Of a stretch of 64,000 nt of DNA, positions 20,952 to 31,159 are shown in pieces (the first letter of the stretch is position 1; every line of letters starts with the position of its first letter). This DNA comes from Hymenobacter sp. BT559 (GTDB taxonomy: Bacteria > Bacteroidota > Bacteroidia > Cytophagales > Hymenobacteraceae): positions 390,086-454,085 of the forward strand of contig NZ_JAELXV010000004.1 of NCBI RefSeq assembly GCF_016427535.1. Direction: 5' to 3'. The notes beneath the pieces are model-generated. The model worked only from the letters and a program-made list of their open reading frames with translations. It was not told the DNA's origin and did no database searches. The translations under genes were made by a program, and so were the position numbers.

Positions 20952-21483
20952 GAAATCTTCCTCGCCGCACCGGAAAAAACAGTAGTTGCACTATCAGCAT
21001 GACTACGCTGGTGTACAAGATGCTGACGCCCACCCGCCCTAGGGTCACGAGCGGGTGCTGCAACGAGCCCAGCTCCAGAAAGAAAAAGGCCACGTGGTGC
21101 ACCGTCACGAGCAGCGACAAGTACACTAAAAACCACTGCCAGCCCATCTGGTGCACATTCACGGTGTCTTGGGCATCATAGCCGTCGCGCGGCGTAAGCA
21201 GGCGCAGCACCCAGGGCCGCAGGTAGGCTAGCAGCACGGCCGAGGCGGCGTGCAACCCGCCCGTATCGTGCGCAATATCAACGGTAAAGCCCATTGCAAA
21301 CCCTAATAGTAGCTGCAGAGCGATGGGCGTGTTGATAGGCAAAAACAGCAAAAACCCTAGGTAGAAGAAATTCCAGCCTAGGTTAAACAGCACCACGCTG
21401 CTGTTGTCGAACAGCAACACGTAGAGGCCTACGTACAGGGCAAAGCGCAGCAACTGCCCGCCGATGGTTGCGACGATGCTCAT
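20947..21483 (-). CDS. mreD: Rod shape-determining protein MreD
   Basis: 178 residues, mostly hydrophobic with about five membrane helices, including LGFLLFLPINTPIALQLLLGFAMGFTVD-type segments and the conserved region around DIAHDTGGLHA. MreD is the inner-membrane partner of MreC in the elongasome that guides lateral wall synthesis. Identity rests largely on context: its ATG overlaps the mreC stop by 4 nt and it ends the mreB-mreC-mreD set. Confidence 0.9.
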   Translation of the reverse strand: MSIVATIGGQLLRFALYVGLYVLLFDNSSVVLFNLGWNFFYLGFLLFLPINTPIALQLLLGFAMGFTVDIAHDTGGLHAASAVLLAYLRPWVLRLLTPRDGYDAQDTVNVHQMGWQWFLVYLSLLVTVHHVAFFFLELGSLQHPLVTLGRVGVSILYTSVVMLIVQLLFFPVRRGRFQ

Positions 21484-22502
21484 GGCTTTTTGGCTTTAGC
21501 GGCTTGGGCCTGGGCCGCCTTCACGGGGGCCGGCAGCTCGCCGGTGTGCTGCTCTAAGGAGTCGCGCTCGGCGCGGGGCGGCGTGGGCACCACGTACACG
21601 TAGGTGAGGCGGCTAAAATCGACCCCTAGGCGCAGCGTCACGGTCGAAAAATTCTTGTTGGGCTCGGTCGTGAACGACTCAACAGTGCCGATAAACACGC
21701 CGGCCGGAAACACCGAGTTGTAACCCGACGTCACGACCGAGTCGCCTTTTACTAGCCGGTTTTGGCGCGGAATGTAATCGAGCATGGCGTGCGAGTAGTC
21801 GGTACCCTCGGGCCAGCTCACGCTGCCAATGGTACCATCGCGTTTGATTTGGGCCGCCACTTGCAGCTTGGAGTGCAGCACTGAGGCCACGCGGGCGTAG
21901 TGCGCGCTCACGGCTTGCACCTTTCCCACTACCCCCGCCGCGCTAATTACGCCGCGGTCGGGCTGCACGCCATCGACGCTGCCCACGTTCAAGGTCAAGT
22001 AGTTGTCTACCTCGCGCAGCGAGTTGTTAATCACGCGCGCCGGCACCAGCGGCTGGGTGGCCTGCTTGCTGCCACCCAGGAGCAGTGTGTCGGGCCGTAG
22101 CGAGCCCTGGGCTCTCAGCTTGGCATTTTGCGCAAGCAGACCCGGCGCCGTCGCTACCTGGGGGGTAGCGGGGCGTAAGTGCCGGTATACGATGCGGCCC
22201 AATGTGTCGCGACCTACGGGCAGCGAGTCGGCTTCGCGGTGCGCAAAATCGGGGGGAAAGAGCTGGCGGCGCAGTTGGGCATTATCAGCTTGCAGCTGCT
22301 TATTCAGCTCATCGAGCCGGAAGTAGTCGGTGACTTGAGTGCGGCGAGCCAGCAGCACGCCCATGTAGGCATTGGCCGAGTTGAAAAACGCGGCCCGCTG
22401 GTACGAGCTGTTGGTCAAGAAGAAATACAAGCTCACCACCTCCAGCAGCACAAAGAGCATAACTCCTTGGTAGCGCAGCAAAAAAGCAATGAGGTTACGC
22501 AT
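21480..22502 (-). CDS. mreC: Rod shape-determining protein MreC
   Basis: 340 residues from ATG 22502 (MRNLIAFLLRYQGVMLF); the frame reaches 22520 but the ATG fits the family N-terminus. One N-terminal membrane helix (about 9-30), a short coiled coil (LDELNKQLQADNAQLRRQL), then the periplasmic double beta-barrel domain with VINNSLREVDNYLTLNVGS and GVVGKVQAVS. The C-terminus is Ala/Lys-rich. It links MreB filaments to the wall-synthesis enzymes. Spaced about 75 bp from mreB by a palindrome. Confidence 0.94.
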   Translation of the reverse strand: MRNLIAFLLRYQGVMLFVLLEVVSLYFFLTNSSYQRAAFFNSANAYMGVLLARRTQVTDYFRLDELNKQLQADNAQLRRQLFPPDFAHREADSLPVGRDTLGRIVYRHLRPATPQVATAPGLLAQNAKLRAQGSLRPDTLLLGGSKQATQPLVPARVINNSLREVDNYLTLNVGSVDGVQPDRGVISAAGVVGKVQAVSAHYARVASVLHSKLQVAAQIKRDGTIGSVSWPEGTDYSHAMLDYIPRQNRLVKGDSVVTSGYNSVFPAGVFIGTVESFTTEPNKNFSTVTLRLGVDFSRLTYVYVVPTPPRAERDSLEQHTGELPAPVKAAQAQAAKAKKP

Positions 22503-22510
22503 ACAATTAC

Positions 22511-22579
22511 TAATGAGCAATGAGCAATGAGCAGACTAGTAAGGCAGCCTGTCCATTGCTCATTGTTCATTGTTCATTA
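22511..22579. repeat. A/T-rich near-perfect inverted repeat overlapping the mreB stop
   Basis: Arms 22511-22533 and 22557-22579 match at 21 of 23 positions and consist of tandem ATGAGCA/ATGAACA heptamers. The right arm covers the mreB stop codon. The same words occur in the repeat at 20878-20951. Confidence 0.8.
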
Positions 22580-23602
22580 AGTCAGAAGGACGCCCCGGAA
22601 GGCTACGATGTCCTTGATGGCCTTGCCGGTGCCACGCACCACAGCGCGCAGCGGGTCTTCGGCAATGTGGATGGGCAGCTTGGTTTTGGCAGCCAAACGC
22701 TTGTCGAGGCCGCGCAGCAAGGCGCCGCCACCCGTCAGATGAATGCCGTTCTCGTAGATGTCGGCCGACAGCTCGGGCGGACTGATTTCCAAGGCTTTCA
22801 GCACAGCCTCCTCGATTTTGGCCACCGACTTGTCGAGGGCAATCGCGATTTCGGACGACGTTACTTTAATCACCTTTGGGATACCCGTCATCAAGTCGCG
22901 GCCACGCACCTCGTAGTCAGGAGGCGTTTGTTCGAGCTCGGTGAGGGCCGCGCCCACCTCAATCTTGATGCGCTCGGCCGAGCGCTCGCCGATGAGCAGG
23001 TTGTGCTGGCGGCGCATGTAGTCGAGGATGTCTTGGTTGAACACGTCGCCGGCCGTCTTGATAGACTGGTCGCAGACGATGCCCGACAGGGCGATAACGG
23101 CAATCTCGGTAGTGCCACCTCCGATGTCGATTATCATCGAGCCCACGGGCTGCTCCACATCGATGCCGATACCTATGGCGGCCGCCATCGGCTCCTGTAT
23201 CATCCACACCTCCTTGGCCCCGGCGTGCTCGGCCGAGTCGCGTACGGCGCGCTTCTCCACCTCCGTAATGCCGCTCGGAATGCAGATAACCATGCGGTGC
23301 GAGGGCTGAAACAGGCGCGTGCGGGTGTCGATGAGCTTAATGAGACCCTTTATCATCTCCTCCGCGGCGTGGAAGTCGGCAATAACGCCGTCTTTCAAAG
23401 GCCGGATGGTCTTGATGTTATCGTGGGTCTTTTCGTGCATCTGCTGGGCCTTGCTGCCCACGGCGATGACTTTATTAGTAGTGCGGTCTTTGGCAATGAT
23501 GCTGGGCTCATCCACCACGATTTTGTCGTTGTGAATGATAAGCGTATTGGCCGTGCCCAGGTCAATGGCGATGTCGCTGGTCAGGAAGTTGAAGAAGCCC
23601 AT
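22577..23602 (-). CDS. mreB: Rod shape-determining protein MreB
   Basis: 341 residues, full length. Actin-like ATPase that forms membrane-associated filaments directing cell elongation. Nucleotide-binding motifs are evident: IDLGTANTLI (phosphate 1), IDIGGGTTEIAVIAL (phosphate 2) and HLTGGGALLRGLDKRL (adenosine). First gene of mreBCD, with a TACCTTTG promoter element upstream at 23641-23648. Confidence 0.97.
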   Translation of the reverse strand: MGFFNFLTSDIAIDLGTANTLIIHNDKIVVDEPSIIAKDRTTNKVIAVGSKAQQMHEKTHDNIKTIRPLKDGVIADFHAAEEMIKGLIKLIDTRTRLFQPSHRMVICIPSGITEVEKRAVRDSAEHAGAKEVWMIQEPMAAAIGIGIDVEQPVGSMIIDIGGGTTEIAVIALSGIVCDQSIKTAGDVFNQDILDYMRRQHNLLIGERSAERIKIEVGAALTELEQTPPDYEVRGRDLMTGIPKVIKVTSSEIAIALDKSVAKIEEAVLKALEISPPELSADIYENGIHLTGGGALLRGLDKRLAAKTKLPIHIAEDPLRAVVRGTGKAIKDIVAFRGVLLT

Positions 23603-23640
23603 TATAGAAAAGGCGGCGAGAAGCAGAGGAAATGAATAGA

Positions 23641-23648
23641 CAAAGGTA
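23641..23648 (-). promoter_or_regulatory. TAnnTTTG promoter element for mreBCD
   Basis: The minus strand reads TACCTTTG about 39 nt upstream of the mreB ATG. Confidence 0.55.
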
Positions 23649-23679
23649 CGGCCGAAACGGCCGCCCTAACGTCCAACTT

Positions 23680-25203
<1,524 letters not shown>

Positions 25204-25289
25204 ATAAACGGGGAGCAGTGAAGCGCAAAAGATGGAGAAACCGCGGGCGGCGGCCGGGCTAGGCCGGTGCAGTAAGCGGTTTGATGCCG

Positions 25290-25297
25290 CGAAGGTA
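25290..25297 (-). promoter_or_regulatory. Possible -7 element for purH (TACCTTCG)
   Basis: One-base variant of TAnnTTTG on the minus strand, about 87 nt upstream of the purH ATG. The same variant occurs upstream of gap. Confidence 0.35.
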
Positions 25298-25439
25298 CAC
25301 CCGCTAGCAGGCGTCCCCAAGCTGCCCGCCGGCCTACTAGCGCTCGGCATTTAGTACGCTGGAGGTAACTCGCAGGGCCCTTTTACAGTTAAGATTAGTT
25401 CATACGGCACTCATTTTGACCGACTCGCGCTCTTATTTT

Positions 25440-26675
25440 ATGCTAAAGGACTTACCATCGGCTGTTACCGCCCAGTCGCTGTCGCCCTTACTTCCGCTGG
25501 GCGTGGCGTGCGCCAGCTGTCCACCTGGCCCGGCCCTGGCCGTAGCTACGGCCGCTCGCCTGGCTCCACACTTGCTGGGCCGCGCCGCTGATACTGACCA
25601 AGTAGGCGGTTTTCCGACCCAGGAATTTGCTTGGCTGCGCGAGGCCGGGCTCCTCACGGCCGCGTTGCCCACCGCCCTAGGTGGCATGGGCCTAGGCGAG
25701 CCCACCGCTGCGCTGGCGCTGCTGCAAGTGCTCTACCACGTGGGCCGCGGCAACCTAGCCGTAGGACGTCTTTTTGAAGGCCACGTCAATGCGTTGCTAC
25801 TGATACAGCGCTTTGGCACGCCGGCCCAAGTGGCCCGGTTTGCGGCCGATGCCCGGGCGGGCCACGTGTTTGGGGTCTGGAACACCGAAAACCCGGCCCG
25901 CGGCGTGCGGCTAGAGTTTCTGGCCGATGGGCGCTACCGCCTGCACGGCGCCAAGACGTTTGCCTCGGGCTCGGGCCACATCACGCGGCCGCTGCTTACC
26001 GGCGCGCTGCCTGGCAACCATGGCTGGCAAATGCTGGTGCTACCCGCCGATGAGCAACGCCCCGCACTAGACCGCAGCTTTTGGCGGCCCCTAGGTATGC
26101 GGGCCACGGCTAGCTTTATCGCCGACTTCGAGCGCCTCGAAATCGAAAGCGACTGCCTGCTGGGCACACCCAATGATTACTATAAACAGCCCTGGTTTGG
26201 GGGCGGGGCGGTGCGCTTTGCGGCCGTGCAGCTGGGCGGCGCCGCGGCGGTGCTCGACGAAACCCGACGCTTTTTGCGCAGCCTAGGCCGCACCGATGAC
26301 CCTTACCAGCGCCAGCGCCTGGGCGAGATGCTGACCATGCACGAAGCCGGCCAAGGCTGGCTGCGCGGCGCCGCTACCCGCGTGCCGCTGCCCGTGCAGG
26401 CCAACGATGTTCCTGCCCCGGACGCCACCAGCGCGGCCCTGGCCTACGCCAACCTCATGCGCACGGCCACCGAAGAAATATGCCTGCGCACCTTGCAGCT
26501 GGCCGAGCGCTCGGTGGGGGCACGGGGCCTGCTGCAGCCCGAGCCCTTCGAGCGCTTGCACCGCGACCTCACGCACTACCTGCGCCAGCCTGCCCCCGAC
26601 GCCATCCTAGCCGATGCCGGCCGCTTTGCACTGGATTCGGATAAGCCCAGCTTCGAGCTGTGGCAGCCACTATAG
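25440..26675 (+). CDS. Acyl-CoA dehydrogenase-like flavoprotein
   Basis: 411 residues from ATG 25440 (a TTG at 25416 is the alternative). The fold order is that of acyl-CoA dehydrogenases: helical N-terminus with FAWLREAGLLTAALPTALGG, middle beta domain with FGVWNTENPARGV and LHGAKTFASGSGH (flavin-facing), and a helical C-terminus with SVGARGLLQPEPFERLHRDL. It is divergent from fatty-acid beta-oxidation enzymes. It starts a co-oriented set with a PIG-L deacetylase and a NodS-like methyltransferase, facing a GT2 gene, which points to modification of a sugar-containing or N-acyl metabolite rather than fatty acid catabolism. Confidence 0.82.
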   Translation: MLKDLPSAVTAQSLSPLLPLGVACASCPPGPALAVATAARLAPHLLGRAADTDQVGGFPTQEFAWLREAGLLTAALPTALGGMGLGEPTAALALLQVLYHVGRGNLAVGRLFEGHVNALLLIQRFGTPAQVARFAADARAGHVFGVWNTENPARGVRLEFLADGRYRLHGAKTFASGSGHITRPLLTGALPGNHGWQMLVLPADEQRPALDRSFWRPLGMRATASFIADFERLEIESDCLLGTPNDYYKQPWFGGGAVRFAAVQLGGAAAVLDETRRFLRSLGRTDDPYQRQRLGEMLTMHEAGQGWLRGAATRVPLPVQANDVPAPDATSAALAYANLMRTATEEICLRTLQLAERSVGARGLLQPEPFERLHRDLTHYLRQPAPDAILADAGRFALDSDKPSFELWQPL

Positions 26676-26725
26676 CTTGGGCTTGGTAGGCCGAACTGCT
26701 TTCTTCCGCTTCTACTTCGAATTCC

Positions 26726-27481
26726 TTGTCTTCTCCCGACTCCCCTTTCCTGGCCTACCCTAAGCGGCCCGCCGACTTCGCCGCGACCCTAGGGGCCACT
26801 GTCATCATCATTCCGCACCCCGACGATGAGGCCCTGGGCTGCGGTGGCTTGCTGGCGCTGCTGCGCCAAGCTGGCCAGCCCGTGGCCGCCGTACTCACCA
26901 GCGATGGCAGCCAGTCGCATCCCCACTCGCAGGAGTTTTCGGCTGTGGCCCGGCGCGAGCTGCGCTATGCCGAGCTGCGCCACGCCCTGAGCGTGCTGGG
27001 GGTAGACGAGCGCGACGACAACGTGCGCTACCTGCACCTGCTCGACGGCTCGCTGCCCACCGAAGGCCAGCCCGGCTTTGCGGAAGCGGCGGCGCAATTG
27101 GCTGATTTTCTAAGCGAAAAGCAGCCCGACACCGTGCTGGTGCCCTGGCGCCGCGACCCCCACCCCGACCACCGCGCCACGAGCCAGCTCACGGCCGCGG
27201 CGCTGGCGCAACTGCCGCAGCCCCCGCGCCGCGTCGAATACGTGGTGTGGGCTTGGGAGCGCGCCGCCCCCGAAGACCTACCTAGTGCGGAGGAGGCCGT
27301 CGGCTTTCAGCTCGACATAGTGCCCGTGCTAGCCCAAAAGCAGCGCGCCATTCGGGCGCACCGCTCGCAGCTGGCGCCGGGCATCATCACCGACGACCCC
27401 AGCGGCTTTCTGCTGTCCGAATCTATGCTCGCGCATTTTGCCCAGCCCACCGAAGTCTTTCTAGAAGCTCTCACCCCATGA
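26726..27481 (+). CDS. PIG-L family deacetylase
   Basis: 251 residues from a TTG start; no in-frame ATG precedes the catalytic motif. The zinc and acid/base motif is IPHPDDEALGCGG (HPDDE), with a second ligand region DPHPDHRATS. The family hydrolyses N-acetyl groups from GlcNAc-type sugars. Its TGA overlaps the next gene's ATG (ATGA), showing translational coupling with the methyltransferase. Confidence 0.92.
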   Translation: MSSPDSPFLAYPKRPADFAATLGATVIIIPHPDDEALGCGGLLALLRQAGQPVAAVLTSDGSQSHPHSQEFSAVARRELRYAELRHALSVLGVDERDDNVRYLHLLDGSLPTEGQPGFAEAAAQLADFLSEKQPDTVLVPWRRDPHPDHRATSQLTAAALAQLPQPPRRVEYVVWAWERAAPEDLPSAEEAVGFQLDIVPVLAQKQRAIRAHRSQLAPGIITDDPSGFLLSESMLAHFAQPTEVFLEALTP

Positions 27482-28074
27482 ACGAGAACCAGCCCAACAC
27501 CCTCGCCCCCCACTACTTCGACGACGTGTACCGGGCCAGCACTGACCCCTGGCAGTTTGCCAGCAGCCCCTACGAGCGCGAAAAATACGCGGCGACCCTA
27601 GCCGCATTGCCTCGCTCCCACTACAACCGCGCTTTTGAGATTGGCGGCTCTATCGGGGTGCTCACGGCTCAGCTGGCGCCGCGCTGCGGCTATCTATTGA
27701 GCGTAGACGTGAGCGAGGCGGCCTTGGCCCAGGCCCGGCAGCGCTGCGCCAATTTGCCGCAGGTCGAAATCAAGAAGCTGCAGGTGCCTAACGAGTTTCC
27801 CGAAGGAGAGTTTGATTTTATTCTGGTATCGGAAGTAGGCTACTACCTCTCGCCGGCCGACCTAGCCCGCGCCGCCGACCAGATGCTAGCGGCCCTGCCA
27901 ACGGGGGGCCAGCTTCTGCTGGTACACTGGACGCCCGTGGTGCCCGACTACCCCCAGACTGGCGACGAGGTGCACGAATTTTTTCTGGCCAAAGCTCAGC
28001 CGGGCGGCCCGCTACGCCACCTCACCGGCCAGCGCCACGACAAGTATCGCCTCGATTTGCTGGAAAAAAACTAA
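27478..28074 (+). CDS. NodS-like SAM-dependent methyltransferase
   Basis: 198 residues. The N-terminus YFDDVYRASTDPWQF followed by SSPYEREKYAATLAAL is the hallmark of NodS-type N-methyltransferases, which methylate a deacetylated amino-sugar. The SAM-binding motif I appears as RAFEIGGSIGVLTAQL and motif II as LLSVDVSEAALAQAR. Coupled by a 4-nt overlap to the PIG-L deacetylase, so a deacetylate-then-N-methylate sequence is a reasonable inference. Confidence 0.88.
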   Translation: MNENQPNTLAPHYFDDVYRASTDPWQFASSPYEREKYAATLAALPRSHYNRAFEIGGSIGVLTAQLAPRCGYLLSVDVSEAALAQARQRCANLPQVEIKKLQVPNEFPEGEFDFILVSEVGYYLSPADLARAADQMLAALPTGGQLLLVHWTPVVPDYPQTGDEVHEFFLAKAQPGGPLRHLTGQRHDKYRLDLLEKN

Positions 28075-28103
28075 CCTAGGGCTCTCGCAATTGTCCCAAG
28101 CAA

Positions 28104-28156
28104 AACGGCTCGCAGGTTGGGCGGCGCACGGTGCGCCGCCCAACCTGCGAGCCGTT
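28104..28156. repeat. 53-bp perfect palindrome at convergent junction
   Basis: 26-bp arms (28104-28129 and 28131-28156) are exact inverted copies around one central base. G/C-rich, between the convergent methyltransferase and GT2 genes. Likely a bidirectional terminator. Confidence 0.9.
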
Positions 28157-28188
28157 CCTAGTTCTAAGTCGCGCAACTGGCGGCCGCG

Positions 28189-29499
28189 CTAGCAGTAGTT
28201 TTCTCCTTGGCGCACGGCTTGGCGCAGCCAAGCCAGGGCTTCGCCGAGTGGCACGCGGGTGTCGTAAGGCTGCTCTAGCACGGCGCTGGCGCGCGTGCCC
28301 AGCACCCACTCCCAAAACGCCCCGAACGATTGAGCAGCGTGCAGCCTTTCATACATATCTCCAGCCTGCACGCGCAACATCAGGGCCCACTCACGGAATC
28401 CTGCGGGCGTGGGCTGGCTGCGCTGCTGCCAGTAGGCACGCAGCTCGCGCCGGGCCTGCCACAAGGCGGCGAGCTGGCGCGGACACTCTACCTCGGGCTC
28501 GCGCTGCTCCTGGGCGTTGGCAGCCCACTCGCGCAGCTGCCACGACAGCCCCACCTCTACTCGGCCTTGCTGCCGGGCCGAGGTGCTCACGCGCACCCTA
28601 GGGCTGTGGCGCACGGGCAGGTCGTGGCGGCACAGGGCGCGCCACAGGGCTTCATCTTCGAGGTAACGCACCACGGGCAGGCCGCCTACCTGGCGGTAAG
28701 CCGCCACCGTAAGTGCCAGGCTGGCGCCAAAGTGCTGGTGGTGGCGGGGCCAGGGGTCGTGCTGGCAGGGATCGAGCAAGCACTCTAGCTGGTTGCGCAG
28801 TAGGTAGTAGGTAGCATCGCGGAGCTGGGTGCGGCGCACGGCCAGCGCATCGCTCACCAGGGGCTCGCTACACGGGTTCACGGCTACCAGCTCTTCGGGC
28901 TCAGGGTCGCCGGGGCGGGTAAGAATGCGCCCCCCCACGGCCGCGGCGCCGGCCGCTACTTCGGCTTGGCACGCGGCGAGCCAGTCGGGCGCTACCAGCG
29001 TGTCGGCATCGGTGCTAAGGATAATGCCCCCGGGGCCGGCAGTTAGCTCTAGGCGCTGGGCGGCGGCATCCATGAGCAGGCGGCGCGCCTGGCCCACGTG
29101 GGCCAGTTCGCCGGGCAGCTGCAGCTCGGCCACGTGCAGGGCCAGGCCGGGGTAGCAATAGGCCAGTTGGCGCACCACGGCGGCGGTGTGGTCCTGGCAG
29201 TTGTTGGCCAGCACGATTATTTCTAGGCACCCTAGGGGCAGGGGGGTGCCGTCGAGCGTAGTTTGGGCGGCCAGCGCGGCCAGGGTAGCGGGCAGTTGGT
29301 GCGCCTCATCCTTGGCCGGGATGATAACGCAGGCTTTTAGCTCAGAGGCAGGCGGCGGCAGCTGGCGCCACAAGGCTCGCGCTAGCTGCGCGGGCGTGGT
29401 GAGGGGCCGTGGTAGCCGGGATTGCCGAGGCAGCAGTGCTGGGGTGGCCATGGCTTCACGCGTGGCGTGGAAGCGGGCGGGCGTAGCAAGATTGCTCAT
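28189..29499 (-). CDS. GT2-family glycosyltransferase
   Basis: 436 residues. The GT-A nucleotide-sugar fold shows ACVIIPAKDEAHQLPATLAAL at the N-terminus, IIVLANNCQDHT, and the metal-binding STDADTLVAPDW (DxD-like). VRYLEDEALWRALCRHDLPV carries the catalytic acidic residues. No transmembrane helices are visible. Convergent with the PIG-L/NodS pair. A possible promoter (minus strand TTGCCTTTG) lies near 29613-29625. Confidence 0.88.
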   Translation of the reverse strand: MSNLATPARFHATREAMATPALLPRQSRLPRPLTTPAQLARALWRQLPPPASELKACVIIPAKDEAHQLPATLAALAAQTTLDGTPLPLGCLEIIVLANNCQDHTAAVVRQLAYCYPGLALHVAELQLPGELAHVGQARRLLMDAAAQRLELTAGPGGIILSTDADTLVAPDWLAACQAEVAAGAAAVGGRILTRPGDPEPEELVAVNPCSEPLVSDALAVRRTQLRDATYYLLRNQLECLLDPCQHDPWPRHHQHFGASLALTVAAYRQVGGLPVVRYLEDEALWRALCRHDLPVRHSPRVRVSTSARQQGRVEVGLSWQLREWAANAQEQREPEVECPRQLAALWQARRELRAYWQQRSQPTPAGFREWALMLRVQAGDMYERLHAAQSFGAFWEWVLGTRASAVLEQPYDTRVPLGEALAWLRQAVRQGENYC

Positions 29500-29803
29500 A
29501 GGGTAGCCGGTGTACGCCCCTTTGCGCGCCTGGGATAGGCCACTGCTTGGCTATGAGGCCCAAACGGCTTCTACTTTAAGCTCGGTAGCAGTAAAATAAG
29601 CTGGGTATTTTATTCAAAGGCAACCGTTTAGCAAAATCCAATTTTTTATAAAAAAACTAGTGCTTTTAGCCAAGATAAAGCCTAGGCTAGCGGCGCAGAC
29701 GTAGCTGACACCGAGCACAAAAAAGCCGCGCAGCCCAAGCGGCCACGCGGCTTTTTTGACGAGTTAAGTTAGCCAGAAGCCTTACAGCTAGGTTAGCTCA
29801 GCC
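29500..29803. other. Intergenic region with terminator and possible promoter
   Basis: No gene seen in about 300 bp. It holds the BamA-like gene's terminator (29719-29757), a possible minus-strand promoter for the GT2 gene, and otherwise A/T-rich sequence without clear structure. Confidence 0.6.
29719..29757. terminator. Rho-independent terminator
   Basis: AAAAAAGCCGCG (29719-29730) pairs with CGCGGCTTTTTT (29746-29757) around a 15-nt loop, just beyond the stop of the outer-membrane barrel gene. Confidence 0.85.
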
Positions 29804-31021
29804 CTAGAAGGCCTCGCCAATGGCGAAGTAGAAGCCAGGGTCTTTGCCGAAGGCGTAGTCGAAGCGGAGGTTCACGCGGTCGCGCCGGATGAAGTTGAAG
29901 CGCGCCCCTACGCCGCCCGCCGTGTGGATACCCCCAAAGGTGTAGTCGCTGATGTTGTAGCCCACCTGCCCCACACCTAGGAAAGCGGCGGCATCGAGGC
30001 GCCAGAACAAGTGCTGGCGTAGCTCGGCCTGGGCGGTCATCATTTGGCGGTCGCGGTAGCGCTGTTCGTAGATGCCGCGCATCAGGTTGGCGTTGTCGTA
30101 GAGCGTGCCGCCTAGGTTAGCGCCGAGGCCGGCCAGCGCGTGCCACGGCACCGTGCCCGAGTGAAACTGCCCGAGGTACTGCAGGGCCAGAATAGTCCTG
30201 TTGCCGAAGATGGGCTGGAAGTGGCGGGCGTCAATCTGGTAGCGCACAAAGTTGTAGTCCGAGCCGATGTACTTGCCGTTGAACATCACCTGCAAGTCGA
30301 GCAGGTTGCCCCGCGAGGCACCTAGGGCCACATCGCGCGTGTCGAGGGTGAACACCGGACCTAGGCCCGACACGCCAAAGTTTTGGCGCTGGCGGTCGTC
30401 AAGGCGCGGGTCACCCTGCTGAAAATAATTGATGCCCCCAATCTCGTCGCCGTTGTCATTTACGCGGCCAGGCTGCGGCGCAATGTTGTACACCCGCGAA
30501 AAGCGGTATTGCAAGCCCACGAACCGGTTGGGAGCAATGCTCTTCTGGAAACGCTGGTTGATAATGAACAGGTTGAAGTCCAGAAACGAGCGGTTGCTGT
30601 TCGACACATCGTTGCCGATGCCGAAGTAGTAGAGGCGGTTTTTATAGGAGCTAATCTCGCCGTTGAGATAAAACTTCTCGCCCGGCGAATAGATGGTGTG
30701 CACAAACTGGAGCAGGTTCTGGCTTTCCTGCGTGGTCCAGTACTGCACACGGGCGTTGGAGGCGCGCGTGAGTGTGTCGGTACCAAAGCGGCCGCTCAGC
30801 AGCCCGCCCAGGCCGTAGCCAACGCCCGTTTCCTGCTGGTAAAACAGCACGGGGATGGGCAGAATCGTGATTCGCTTGGCCGGCTTAGGAATGTTAGCGG
30901 GCGGGGGAGGCGGCGTACCAGGTGTGCGGGTAGTATCGGGCTGGCCGGCTGGCAGGCCCTGGCCTTGGCTCACGAGCGACCCACCTAGTAACCCTGCCAG
31001 CAGCAGCGGAAAAATGCGCAT
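29804..31021 (-). CDS. BamA/TamA-family (surface antigen D15) outer-membrane protein
   Basis: 405 residues from ATG 31021, which begins a signal peptide (MRIFPLLLAGLLGGSLVSQG). A Pro-rich linker follows, then alternating beta strands over about 330 residues with GYGLGGLLSGRFG, GPVFTLDTRDVALGASRG (the typical barrel signature of surface-antigen proteins) and GGVGARFNFIRRDRVNLRFDYAFG at the end, terminating in Phe as expected of outer-membrane barrels. No POTRA repeats are present, so it is a short barrel-only member rather than BamA itself. Confidence 0.85.
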   Translation of the reverse strand: MRIFPLLLAGLLGGSLVSQGQGLPAGQPDTTRTPGTPPPPPANIPKPAKRITILPIPVLFYQQETGVGYGLGGLLSGRFGTDTLTRASNARVQYWTTQESQNLLQFVHTIYSPGEKFYLNGEISSYKNRLYYFGIGNDVSNSNRSFLDFNLFIINQRFQKSIAPNRFVGLQYRFSRVYNIAPQPGRVNDNGDEIGGINYFQQGDPRLDDRQRQNFGVSGLGPVFTLDTRDVALGASRGNLLDLQVMFNGKYIGSDYNFVRYQIDARHFQPIFGNRTILALQYLGQFHSGTVPWHALAGLGANLGGTLYDNANLMRGIYEQRYRDRQMMTAQAELRQHLFWRLDAAAFLGVGQVGYNISDYTFGGIHTAGGVGARFNFIRRDRVNLRFDYAFGKDPGFYFAIGEAF

Positions 31022-31159
31022 ATAATGATGAAGAAAAGAAGTAGTGAGGGCCTCAACGCAATTAGGGCCCTGCTGGTTGGCTAAGGCATACCTAGGCGCC
31101 CGGCCGGGCGGCAAGCCCAACTGGCAAATAGTGCTAATTCCCTACGTTTCAAGGCGCCG

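Noticed and set aside
22520..23635. A 371-codon plus-strand open frame opposite mreB
   Set aside because: It is the antisense shadow of the well-conserved mreB. Its product is His/Asp-rich without recognisable domains, as expected from high-GC antisense frames.
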